The notes below the pieces were generated by a model, which searched no databases, was not told the DNA's origin, and saw nothing but the letters and a program-made list of their open reading frames with translations. Of a stretch of 64,000 bases of DNA, positions 11,001-20,287 are shown one piece after another; position 1 is the stretch's first letter, and every line of letters begins with the position of its first letter. Source of the DNA: Pseudoscleropodium purum (lineage: Eukaryota > Streptophyta > Bryopsida > Hypnales > Brachytheciaceae); assembly GCA_963969395.1 (NCBI GenBank), contig OZ017803.1:5642001-5706000 (forward strand), written 5' to 3'. The position numbers were made by a program, and so were the translations under genes.

Positions 11001-12033
11001 TCATTCCCAATCAGCATTAGTTTGACTCTCAATTAGAGGGTGTAAGCATGATTTGCCTAATTGTCTATGGTTACTCATCTTCAAATGGAAATGGGGTTTG
11101 TCTACTGTCCCTTCTATAGTGGTCTACAACCTCCGACTTTGACTAATTTCATGAGAGATCATCATACATTGATTGAGAAAAGAATTTGATCTCAAGAGAG
11201 TTCAGCTTCGGCTCTTGCCTCCTTATATTATCCCTGTAAGCCCATATTTGATCTCCTGTTTTTTAGCAGTTTTGAAGAGTTTTTATGGGGAATTTCATTT
11301 GTCAAATAATTATTTTATCGAGCCAACACATGCAATGTTCATCGCTCAATCTAATGATATGAAGGCTTTCCCCATTTAAATTATGCTTTCCACGATATGA
11401 TCAATCAATATTTTCATTATATAATAACGAATCCTTCGTCCTTAAAAAGGGTTTAGGCTTGGTGAATGCATTGCAGATGCAATACTTTGCAGAACGCCTG
11501 AAGCATACACCCAGTCTCTTGGAGTTGACCAGCTTACGAGCGATTGGCGATGTCTGGTTTGGGAAAGACGTCGTCCTGAAGGTGATGATATTCGGTGTCT
11601 TGTTTGATTATTGCTGACACGTATATTGCGCAATTGATTCTGTGATTTTTCGTACTTTCCGTTTCTTAGTTTTAGGAGGGTTCATGAAGTTGCATTTTCC
11701 GGAAAATGGATCCTTATTCCTCGTTCTTATACTTTCAGGGAGATGTTGTTATCTGGTCCAAGAAAGACGAGAAAGTTGAGATCCCAGATGGCGAAATAAT
11801 CAAAGACCAGGTGGACTTTTTCATCTCTGTAGGCTCTGAGGCGTTTTCAGTTTGTAGTTTTAACGTATGTAGACTATCGAGAGGGTGACAATGTCCTGAT
11901 CTCGCTGTTGTTGCATTATACTTAGTACATTGGAGTACCCCTTAAAAGTAAATCTATATTATTAATTCGTTTCTGGTTGCTTTTCTTTGTCAAGCAGCTT
12001 GTGACAGCTGGTCCGGAGTACACAGACCTGTAA
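5050..12033 (+). CDS. UDP-glucose pyrophosphorylase-like protein, divergent active site (21 exons incl. one alternative)
   Basis: Homologue of UGPase, the cytosolic enzyme that makes UDP-glucose from UTP and glucose-1-phosphate. Exons by inspection: 5050-5147, 5363-5454, 5574-5664, 6093-6153, 6269-6346, 6748-6798, 6998-7053, 7428-7500, 7658-7715, 7826-7872, 8358-8423, 8623-8655, 9414-9463, 9586-9655, 9998-10063, 10569-10652, 10790-10891, 11477-11581, 11739-11810, 11998-12033. They join in phase to 462 aa, a normal plant UGPase length, without a stop. ATG 5050 is the first in-frame ATG after a stop (context ACCATGT). Conserved blocks include LLDKLIVIKL, FIANGDNLGATVDL, YCMEVTPK, WVHLKAVKRLVE, GDVWFG, VEIPDG and the C-terminal GPEYTDL. 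Usually conserved sites are changed. The LNGGLGTTMG loop reads LCGSLGRSLG, the PGHGD site reads TNNGD, and the lysine after RFLPV is arginine (RFQPIR). Catalysis is therefore doubtful although the frame is intact. The exon 4 donor is GC rather than GT. An AATAAA lies at 12272. Organism-level function is inferred only from family. Confidence 0.92.
6154..6268 (+). other. Probable GC-AG intron of the UGPase-like gene
   Basis: The conserved peptide AVQQIE ends at 6153 and VLNAKYNVKVL resumes at 6269 after a TGCAG acceptor. The only junction that keeps the family alignment uses AG|GCATCG, a GC donor. A GT donor further right would insert about nine residues absent from the family. Confidence 0.55.
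9160..9196 (-). repeat. Intronic repeat fragment shared with the cyclin-like gene
   Basis: The reverse complement contains ATCCCGTCTCCTATACT, matching GATCCCGTCTCCTAAACT at 47494 in an intron of the cyclin-like gene. A related piece (TTCCCGTCTGCTG) lies at 10955 on +. These look like pieces of one dispersed element. Confidence 0.5.
10261..10329 (+). CDS. Duplicated, probably alternative exon of the UGPase-like gene
   Basis: This 69-nt segment has a GTGTGCAG acceptor, a CAG|GTGACA donor and phase 0 at both ends. It encodes 23 residues ending NLPIEGNSDLLLVQ. The next exon (10569-10652) ends QPIRATADLLLFQ, and canonical plant UGPases have LPVKATSDLLLVQ at that place. Both exons are therefore versions of the same sugar-binding segment, and each keeps canonical residues the other has lost. 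Either exon, or both (485 aa), can be spliced without breaking the frame. It could be a mutually exclusive exon or a fossil duplicate that is skipped. Confidence 0.6.
11071..11152 (+). repeat. Intronic repeat shared with the cyclin-like gene (copy 1)
   Basis: About 80 bp inside the intron before 11477 match 47584-47662. Shared strings are ACTCATCT..AATGGAAATG, GTCTACTGTC and GGTCTACAACCTCC, and ACTTTG follows in both. Both copies lie on the + strand and both are intronic, although the host genes have opposite orientation, so the repeat is not part of a conserved intron. Confidence 0.7.
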
Positions 12034-12394
12034 GTCCTCTACACATCAATTGTGTTCACGGCCTACTAACTTTCAAAATCATAACATCCTTCACGAGCTG
12101 CCTGAGTACACTTGGAATCACTGGATAGTAAGCCAGAAAAGGAGTTCATGTTCTTTTTGTGCACAATTTTGAGCTCATGTTATGTTTGCAAAAGTGGATG
12201 TGGCTCACATACGAAGTACCTATTTCCTTTCATCCAGCTCTTAGTTGGCGCGATTGCATGCCTGTCAGTGAAATAAACTGCTATAAAAGTGGGCTAGCTA
12301 ATTCTTCAGTTTTTTAGTGCACCAACCTCTTTTTTGTGCTACAGTAGAAAGGGTGCAATCTGTAAACCACGATCTGTAAATCTAGAATGTTACG

Positions 12395-12754
12395 ATGTTG
12401 GGTTTGAATGGTTCTATTTCTGTAGATTGCACAATTCTGAATCAAGGAGATCAAAATTTTGACGTGTACCAACACCGTTGGTTGTGTGAGGTCAGGGACA
12501 CAGTGGACATAGAACGAGAAAGCGTACAGTGGTGCCAGGAAAGGGAAAACGACCCGGACACATTTGAAGAGGAAGACTTCCCCCCGTGCCCACCCGAGTG
12601 GTCGGACCTTGACATGGAGACCTACGCCAAGCGCAAGCAGGAAGTGATGGGCAAGCCCATTTGGGTGCAGGATGTTACCGACGAGGATCTCAAGGAGCTT
12701 GGCTATGACTCCTGGAAAGCATACGTTGTCGACTCGTGCATTTCAAACTGGTGA
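12395..12754 (+). CDS. Hypothetical small acidic, tryptophan-rich protein
   Basis: An intact 119-codon frame begins at ATG 12395 and ends with TGA. Composition is clearly coding: GC is far above the flanks and C/G third positions prevail in the right half. The protein is acidic, with a DPDTFEEEDFPPCPPEWSDL stretch. It contains six tryptophans, a WVQDVTDEDLKELGYDSW segment that could form a short helix pair, and ends SNW. I do not recognise the family. A possible splice acceptor (TTTCTGTAG) ends at 12425, inside the frame and in phase with it, so the true product may be the last exon of a gene whose first exons I could not find. It starts about 360 bp after the UGPase-like stop on the same strand. 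AATAAA at 12898 is a candidate poly(A) signal. Confidence 0.6.
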   Translation: MLGLNGSISVDCTILNQGDQNFDVYQHRWLCEVRDTVDIERESVQWCQERENDPDTFEEEDFPPCPPEWSDLDMETYAKRKQEVMGKPIWVQDVTDEDLKELGYDSWKAYVVDSCISNW

Positions 12755-13080
12755 CTTCGCTCACGAGCAGAAATTAATGCTTTCCTCAGAAGCAAGCTCA
12801 TAACAAAGTTAATAAGCTAAGACTTAAAAGATATTACAAAGAGATAAGCATTCGGGGTTATCAAACCTCCTTGGTGCGCATAATCTTCTCTAAGTTTAAT
12901 AAACAACCTGCTCTTAAAAGCAACCAATTGCTCAAGATTATCTCACTTAACTCTGAATCCCTCATACATAGATCTTATGATAATATTCATGAGCAATAAT
13001 CAAGAGCTAAGCAGTTACCATTTGGTACAAGTCATCCTCTCAACTTGGGTGAACCTCATACAGCATACTAACTTATAATG
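12755..13080. other. 3' flank of the small acidic gene; no other gene seen
   Basis: Ordinary AT-rich sequence with one AATAAA at 12898. It probably holds the 3' untranslated region of the gene ending at 12754. Confidence 0.4.
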
Positions 13081-13081
13081 C

Positions 13082-13547
13082 CCCCTCCATTTTGTAATGA
13101 AGGTACTAAGGATTTTAGCAATGATTTTTAATGCATATTAGGATTAAATGATTCTATAGAGAATGTGCAATGTGTCTTCTCAAGTGCAAAACAAGTGGAC
13201 ATGTTTATTAGTTGCAATCAAGGAAAGATTAGAAAGTATCAAGGTTGCAATAAATACAAAGTATGACTCATAAATAAGGATAGGTCTTATCGAGAAGGAA
13301 GACTTCTTACTGTGTAACTGCCTTGTCCTTTGCATGTGTTTAGATCTACACAAGAACAACTTGGAATTCAATAAATCCAATGAAAAGTTCAATCTCTTTA
13401 AGTCTTTGAACAAGTCAACTTCAAATTGCTATAAAAAAATTCAATTAGTAGAAATTTTATGATCTACAACTGCATGAGGGGGACAAGTAATTCAAGACAA
13501 ATGATAAAAACCAAAAAGGGCATTGTATTATGGGACGGAGGGAGGTC
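13082..13547. mobile_element. Stowaway/mariner-like MITE candidate
   Basis: The left end CCCTCCATTTTGTAAT is matched on the opposite strand at the right end by CCCTCCGTCCCATAAT. This is close to the CTCCCTCCGTCCCATAAT terminus of plant Stowaway elements. Length is about 465 bp with no coding capacity. TA target duplications are not clear at either end and the termini differ at several positions, so the element is old or only partly delimited. Confidence 0.45.
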
Positions 13548-13951
13548 CATGCACAATGGACATTGACATACATACTGAAAATCAAATGCATCCACATTGT
13601 CAGGCAGTTTTCATCTACTCTGCCTCCTGCCAAGTACAATGCTCTCCTCAGGAAAAGTTCACTGACTACATTACATTCAAAAGGGAACAACTAGAACTGC
13701 CACTACAGAAAACAGTACAGTACAACTGAACACTCATTACCCATTACAGTCTTTGAAGATTTGAATTGAGTAAAGTTACCACCCTTCCAAAAAACAGCAC
13801 AAAATGCCATTCATGATGTCACATACCAAAGGTGGTCAGATGCTCTCATAAGATCAATCATCCCTGCTACTACTATTAATAACAGTCAAAGTCTCTACTA
13901 TTTACAGATGCTCCAATTCCCTGCCAACCTCCAGCCTGACCTGTAACGTGA

Positions 13952-14644
13952 AAATTCTTCCATCCACTGGGTTGGGTGTCGCCACAGGACTTCATTGGAA
14001 TCATGTCGAAATCTATCAGTATGCGTTTCAATCCTGTTCTGCTCCAGTCCCACAAGAAGAGCAGCAGAGGTGCAGAGGAAAGCAAAAAAGCTCTTCCCAG
14101 AGCACATGGGAGCCGTCTGACATTTCCACTGCAGAATGGTTACCTGCAGCTCAGAGACCGCAAAAAAACTGTCTTCAAATTCAGACACTTGGAATTTCCT
14201 CCTGTCATGGATCGTTGAGTTGCCCGTTACAAGGATGAATATGAAAAACCCTTCCTCTTCAGTGCGAAACCAAAGAAGAGATTCCTAGAAAGTGGAATGA
14301 AGTTGGTAAGGAACTACAAGTCTCATGGACCTAGGAAATGGCAAAATCCCGGAACTGGGTGAAAGCCCTGAGTGTGCACTTTGCCATGGTTCCTGGCGTG
14401 GGAATTCGTCAAAAAAGCATGTTCAATTAAGTGGTTTATTTTTGGTGCCGACTCCAAGACGAAGAAGGTTAAGTATGGTGTGTCGGTTGGGAATGGCGCA
14501 ACTATCTAAGGCTCATGGACCTAGATGGCAAATTCCATCCTCAACCATGCCAGGAGCCTCCCAAGTAACCTTAAGAAACCTCAACCCAGAAGAATCTGTC
14601 TTCCAAAGAACGTGGCGGATAGACTTGTTTTTGACTCAAAATAA
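13952..14644 (+). pseudogene. Broken single-frame coding remnant, family unknown
   Basis: One reading frame runs for 230 codons and is interrupted by five stops, at 14216, 14360, 14369, 14507 and 14522. Between stops it reads like protein, for example FNPVLLQSHKKSSRG, RDRKKTVFKFRHLEFPPVMD, ARYKDEYEKPFLFSAKPKKR, WFIFGADSKTKKVKYGVSVG and CLPKNVADRLVF. The persistence of one frame without splice sites suggests a processed copy of a basic protein that has decayed by substitution. I do not recognise the parent. It points towards the USP-like gene, with about 190 bp between the two 3' ends. Other frames here are also open for about 100 codons, so a chance composition effect is not excluded. Confidence 0.35.
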
Positions 14645-14834
14645 GGATGATTCGTTTCTTTGAGACAACATTCTTGGGTGCTTCGAGAGTGTTCCATGGA
14701 CCCATGCTACAATAATATTATAGAATGTTAGGAGGAGTTAGATTTCGTTGCTTCTTCACCAGCAACTTCTAGAGCACAGGATTCTAACTTACGAGATTAG
14801 CTTGACCTGTACCGGACACCAGTCGCGTGAGTGA

Positions 14835-16629
14835 TCATCCAGTTGCGAGCTGCGTGATACGCGAGATGGATGACCGCATAGAGTTCCTAGCAGACTCCAT
14901 AGCGAAGAGAACTAGCGACGGACGACGCGACGCGCCATCCCCAGCCAGACTAAACAAGTCGTCACTCTCGTAACCGTCGTCCACGATCAACTGATCACGG
15001 CGACCATCGTCATCAAGATCAGTCTCCGGCTCAAGCAACATATCCACACGCCGCGTCAAAAAATCGTGGTCGATACAGAACAGCTCCTCTTCATCAATCG
15101 TCGGGTTGGAGCTTTGCCGCCTGGCAGAATACGAAACAGTCGATTGCTTCTCGTCTGCAAGCTTCACGAGACGTGAAAGATTGGAACCCAGATTGGAATT
15201 GAACGAATTCCGCGGCGCTTGCGCTGGTGGATGTTGCGGGAGTACCGAAGTTGGTGATGACGGCGGATTGTTGTATGAGTCGCGCGCTCGGATGGCGTCC
15301 ACGCCGCCGCTGCGGCGAATGCGCGTCACGTCGCAGGTGAGATGCTCCTGGTAGTAGCGGCGGCGCTTGTTGTGGAGGCTCTTGTCGAGCACCACGTGCA
15401 CGGCGCCTCGCGAGATGGCTTCGTGCACGATGGCGAGGTGGGGTTGTTGCGACGCTTTCACGTGCACTTGGAGGGTCACCCCTGAGTCGGAGCAGCGTTC
15501 TCGAAGGAGTGGGAATTCGCGAGACCAGGCGAGGTTCTTCGCCTTGGTGTCTTCCTCCAGAAACTTCCTGCTCGCGCCCAGCCACGTCTGGTCGTTCACC
15601 TGCAGCAAGGGAGCGCAATCAGCTTCAGTTTCTAAGATTTTGAAAACATAAAAATTTGGTTCCAATGCTAGTGTAGTAGTCAAAATCACTTTTCTTTTCA
15701 GAATCTGTCACTAGTGGATTCCACAGTTCCCAGTTTCAAAGGTTCGTCAAACTCTGAAAATCTTTACCCCAGAAGCAACCGTGATAGAGTTTTTCGTTCA
15801 ACAAACTTCGTCGCTTGTTCCGCATATTTCGTTCGGTTCTACAAAACTCTGCTTTCAGCGTGGGACTCAGAAGTGTGACGTTTGCCTCATCAAATGCAGA
15901 ACTAGCGCACAGTCTAATCACATTCAGCCCACAGCACTCGAAAAACGACTGATCGTATAAACTGGTCATTATTAAAATTTCAAACCAAAGTGTGCGGTTC
16001 AACATGAACTTCAAAATTCCGGTTGAAACAGGGGCAGGCAAGCAACGCACCTGGACTTTGTACCCCAATGGACCACGCACAGTATCCACCACTCCAAGTA
16101 AAACAAGCACATCCCCTCTCTGCATCCCCGTATTCTGAAACGCCCACATCACAGTCACCCCCACCCCTCCCTCTTTCGCATTCGCATCAAACCCCACCAC
16201 CACCACCCGCTGCAAAACCTCGGCTCCAACACCCCTCTGCTCCCGAATGGCGTCCCGAATGGTGTCCCGAATGGTGTCAGCAGACATGGCGCTGGCGTCC
16301 GACGGCCGTGAAGAAGATAGCGACGACGAGAAGGAATCCGACGAGCTCACAGTGGCGCAAGAGTTCGACTTCCACTCTTTTCGTACTGCCTGTAAGTCCA
16401 CGCTCTCTCCGGACCGCGAATCGTCCACGCTTCGTCGCCGCATAGTGGATGCTGGGTCAGTAGTCGTCGATTCTCGAGCGTCCGCGACGCGACCGTCGAC
16501 GCTGCGGCGACGGTGGAAGGAGTCGCGAGCAGGAGAATAGAAGTGAGGAAAACATTGGGGACTAGAGGGAGTGTCTGAAGAGTCCTTGTCGAAATTGCGG
16601 CGAATGCCAAAAGCCTTAAACCTCCTCAT
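14835..16629 (-). CDS. USP-like (adenine nucleotide alpha-hydrolase fold) protein without kinase domain
   Basis: Two exons on the minus strand, 16629-16051 and 15599-14835, joined in phase 0 by a GTGCGT..TGCAG intron, give 447 aa. ATG 16629 starts MRRFKAFG. An upstream in-frame ATG at 16716 lies inside a repeat array and is less likely. Residues 141-295 resemble the USP-like domain at the N-terminus of plant receptor-like cytoplasmic kinases: a first strand RVVVVGFDA, MWAFQNTGMQRGDVLVLLGVV, a long linker, then AVHVVLDKSLHNKRR and CDVTRIRRS. No kinase domain follows. Instead there is a disordered Ser/Asp-rich tail with an acidic patch (ETDLDDDGRRD) ending SMRSSISRITQLATG. The N-terminal 140 residues are Ser/Arg-rich, with RRRSVD at residues 40-45 and 64-69, possible basophilic kinase sites. 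The intron is open in frame, so a retained-intron product cannot be excluded. The molecular role is unknown; signalling is an inference from the family. Confidence 0.8.
16243..16278. repeat. 12-bp tandem repeat inside the USP-like coding exon
   Basis: Three near-identical copies of CCCGAATGGYGT encode a repeated Ile-Arg-Asp/Glu stretch (TIRDTIRDAIRE, residues 119-130) just before the USP-like domain. The period is a multiple of three, so copy-number change would keep the frame. Confidence 0.75.
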
Positions 16630-16638
16630 CCCAAACCC

Positions 16639-17035
16639 AAAATCACTCAAAAAAAAACAAGTCCCGGGTGTGCGCAATTTCAACTGGGAGTATGCCCGCC
16701 CAGACTCCAAAATCACTCAAAAACTCACACCCCTTGTGTGCGCAATGCCTAATGGGAATGTGGCACCCCAAATCCCAAACCTCTCATGCGTGCAATTCCA
16801 ACTTTTATGCCCACTCAAAAACCCAAATCCTTTCAGTGAGAAATGTCAACTGCGAGTATGTCACCCAAAATCCCAAATCTCTCACGCGACAATTCCTACG
16901 CTGACCACGCCCAGCCAAAATTTCAAAATCTTTTATGCGAGCATGCCCAACCTAAATTCACGCACTAATCGACCCCAGCTTACACGCAGCGTGCCCACCC
17001 CAAAATGTATTCATGCAACATTGCCACCAAATGGG
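16639..17035. repeat. Decayed tandem array upstream of the USP-like gene
   Basis: Units of about 50-70 bp repeat AAAATCNCTCA, then a GTGCGCAATTTCAACT-like block, then GGGAGTATGCCCACCC-like sequence. Unit starts are near 16639, 16709, 16777, 16825, 16875 and 16925. The array begins immediately before the chosen ATG of the minus-strand gene and so occupies its promoter or leader. A 203-codon + frame across it is Pro/Asn-rich and repetitive and is not taken as a gene. Confidence 0.7.
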
Positions 17036-18696
17036 GCTTTGGCTCCTACGCCGCCAACCCGCTTTAATTTTTCTCCGGGTCTAACGCTTGGGAGCTCATG
17101 TCTGCATTCGGGCTCCGAGAATTTATCGCTAGAGCGCCGTGACGGGTCCGCAGGAATGGACGAATTGAACGGGAGCGCGTGACGAATTCCGTGTCGCGAG
17201 CGCGACTCTGAGAACGAACTTGCCGTGGCTGTGAGTGGAGTGTGAGTGTGAGAGATGGATGGAAATGTAGGTGCTGTTGCGTTTGGGGCAGACGCATTGC
17301 GCGATGAGACGCTCGCATTTGGGTTTCGCAATCATTTATTGCAGGGCGGTACGGGGCGGGGGTGGCTGCGGGGCGCTCCGTGGTCACCGGCGTTTGGGTA
17401 TTCGGTCGCTGTTGCTTCTGACCTGGTCTGGCACCAGCCTCAGAGCCTGACTGATGGCCTGATGGTCTGATGCTACAGTAGCTGTAGCCTGGAGGGCCGG
17501 CGAGCCAGCCAGTGGGGCAAGTTTTCAGGGAAATAATTCTAAAAATAGATTCCAAAATCATTGGGAATTGTTTTTCAAAAATCAAAATTATAGCGAGGGA
17601 AAAGGAAATTTGATATGGGGAATATCTTGTCCAGCATTGAAAGTTTGAGAATATACTAGAGATGAGTAAGTTGTATACCTTGGTAAAGTAAAATTGGCAT
17701 ACATAGATGATACCATTGGTAAATTTTGGCTATTGGTTTTTAAACACAACAAAAATATATCTAAAACTGAAATTTTCCTTTGGAAAAATAGAGTTTATGT
17801 TTTCTCTATTGCAAAGTAGCAAACATCCGTGCAAAAAAATCCTACTTGAATAGCAACAAAAAAAAGTTTCATCAAGCTGCAATGTTAACTTTCATTGAGA
17901 AGATGTTTGGATGTCAAAGCCCTCCTCATCAGGTACAATATTGTAGTTCTTCCTATTCCACCTTGTGATCATACAAGGAAAACAAAACAGAACAAGAAAG
18001 AGTGAATACTGAGGACGTGATATTAGAGAAGATTGTTGAGGAAGTCTTTAGCCAGTGCAGTCTATATTGACATTGATTGTCAACACTTGCAAGCGAAACA
18101 TTCATTCTAAGTTAAGCACAAAAACGAAAGGACTCCTTTCCTTTTCTTTTTTCAGACAACTACTGTATTTGATTCTATTAAGTATTTCATTCATTCATTT
18201 GTCATTTACTGCAACTAGTATGCCACAACTGAATTGTGTTTGTGGCTTCAATGTAAGTTAAGCTTACTGACTTTTCTACAGTAAGTTATGCACTTTCCTG
18301 TATTGAGATGATCATTTGGAGTTAATGCAATTGTAACTTGCTTCTACTGTAGCTACAGTTTTAAATTAAATGAGAGGCTTCCAAAACCGACCTCCCACCA
18401 TAGCAAGTAGACAGCAATCCCTTCTGATATTCTCTCTACAGCAGATTTCATTTCATTTGTGGTACTGTACATGAGAATTATGTGCTAACAATTACATGGA
18501 CAAGCAGGGAATCCATTGTACAGTACTAGTGGTATGATACATTGGAGTTTGCTGGAGCTCCTGAAATTTTCCTGCATCTTCCATCTACGGCACAAGTACA
18601 GTACGATGTGCTAAGGTAGAAGCACCCATAGTCCACCACTTAAGCAATTCTGGATAAACAATTCTGGATATGATTTAGAGTAGTGCAAGGCAAAGC
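17036..18696. other. GC-rich promoter-side region grading into AT-rich spacer
   Basis: From 17036 to about 17500 GC is high and CpG frequent, as expected of the 5' flank of the USP-like gene. Frames there overlap on both strands and carry no family signal. From 17500 the sequence becomes AT-rich. Several CTACAG/CTGTAG motifs occur, including a hairpin GCTACAGTAGCTGTAGC at 17472-17488 and a perfect palindrome CTGTAGCTACAG at 18347-18358. No gene seen. Confidence 0.45.
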
Positions 18697-19252
18697 AAAT
18701 ATTTTCCTATGTGCAAAGATAGAAATGACGGGATTGCAAAATTTTGGGTAATTTTATTGCTTGAAATCAATTTACTATAAACTTAGGGAGCCAAGAAGTG
18801 CTTGAGATCCTTTAGTCAATGTCTAGACTCTACCAATTCCACTCATTCAAGAACTATTTCCCCACTCATTACTTCCTACTTTCTTGCTTGTTACTTTGAG
18901 ACATGTGTCTTTAATTTACTAGTCTAAGCCTTGAAAAGGAGGAAAAAATACATTCCAAACTTTGGTTGGAAATTTCTTCCAACCAAAGCTCAGAATATTT
19001 TTTTTTACTCCTTATCAAGATTGGGACTAATAAAGTCATGACACATGTCTCAAAGTAGTGAGCAAGAAAATAGGAAGTAATGAGTGGGGAAGTAGTTCTT
19101 GAAATGAGCAAAATTGGAAAAGTCTAGACATTGGTTGTGAATCTCAAGCACTTTCTAGCTCCTAAAATTCATATTGATTTTAGTTCAAGGAATAAAATTA
19201 CTAAAAACATTGCAATGCCCATGATTTCTATTTGTCTACACAGCAAAAAAAT
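18697..19252. mobile_element. Long near-perfect inverted repeat (foldback element)
   Basis: Two arms of about 270 bp (18697-18972 and 18975-19252) are reverse complements with scattered mismatches and meet almost without a loop at CTTTGGTTGG..CCAACCAAAG. Matching landmarks are AGTGCTTGAGAT, AATGTCTAGACT, CCCCACTCATTACTTCCTA, TACTTTGAGACATGTGTC and GGTAATTTTATT near the outer ends. No coding frame survives. Size and symmetry fit a foldback or MITE-type element; a transcript through it would fold into one long hairpin. Confidence 0.85.
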
Positions 19253-20244
19253 TTATATTACCTCATATTGCTCCACAACATGTGCAGAATCGTTTGAGTG
19301 ATGGACTAAAGGTGGTTCTATTATAAAAAAACAAACATTAATATTATTTAAAAGCAGAGAAAGTTGCACATAACATGAATTGAATCCATGTTGTATACAA
19401 ATTTAAACATTGGAAGATATAGAATTAGAGCATCCTCAATCCAACCTTCACTCACACTTGGCAATGATATGTTGTTGTTGGTCAATATAAATGCAACCCT
19501 AATGCAATTAGTATTGCACTTAGCACCTTTGTGGGTTTTACAAAAAGAAGCCCTTGCATGGCAAATTTATGCTCTTTATTATGCCCTCACCCCTACTCAA
19601 CACTTCAACAATGAGTACAATCATGATGACAATTGAGTAACCAACAAATCCTGAATAGACAACTCAACTCAAGCAACTCATCTTCCGCAACTCTTGCACT
19701 AATAAAAGTAGCCATTTTGCCTAGTTAGCCCAAATAGATATTGTGATGGCATTTTTGGATCGAGGCACAGCAACTGCAACCTCAATTGTTAATATTGAGG
19801 CCTCCTAATTTGACTTTGTGTTTAGCGATGCAATGCCAAATAACATAGTTTGGACTAAGGATGCTTTTAGGGGTTTGGAGGTTGAAAGTTGACAATAGGT
19901 TGGTTTAACTTTGAAAGTTGTCTTAGAAAGTCAAAAGAATACATGTATCCTATTAGAATAAGGTAGTTGCAACTTTGCAAGATTAGATGTACAATGATGT
20001 ACAACTTTTTACAAACTACCTATTGTGCCATTCAATTTTTTTGGAATAATATAGAATACATTGGCATCTTTTTGTCTTGCATGATTGACATTCAACTCTT
20101 ACATAATCCCAATCAAACATACTACATTTTGGTTTCAATAAAGTAGAACTTCATTTTTGGTGAATTGTTCCATTTAATATTCATAATTTTATATGGTAAT
20201 TGATTAAAAAAACATTGGTGATGATTTTTTTGAATTTGATTGAA

Positions 20245-20247
<3 letters not shown>
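19253..20247. other. AT-rich gene-free stretch
   Basis: No splice-linked coding signal. One 82-codon + frame at 19388-19636 shows no recognisable family. Small AT-rich direct repeats only. Confidence 0.5.

Positions 20248-20283
<36 letters not shown>
20248..20283. repeat. (AT)n microsatellite
   Basis: Uninterrupted dinucleotide run of 36 bp abutting the left end of the next foldback element. Confidence 0.95.

Positions 20284-20287
<4 letters not shown>

Noticed and set aside
16571..17182. 203-codon plus-strand open frame
   Set aside because: It crosses the decayed tandem array upstream of the USP-like gene, is repetitive and antisense to the gene start, and shows no family signal.
17064..17585. 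173-codon minus-strand open frame in GC-rich DNA
   Set aside because: High GC alone keeps several overlapping frames open here; there is no domain, splice context or conserved motif, and it lies in the 5' flank of the USP-like gene.
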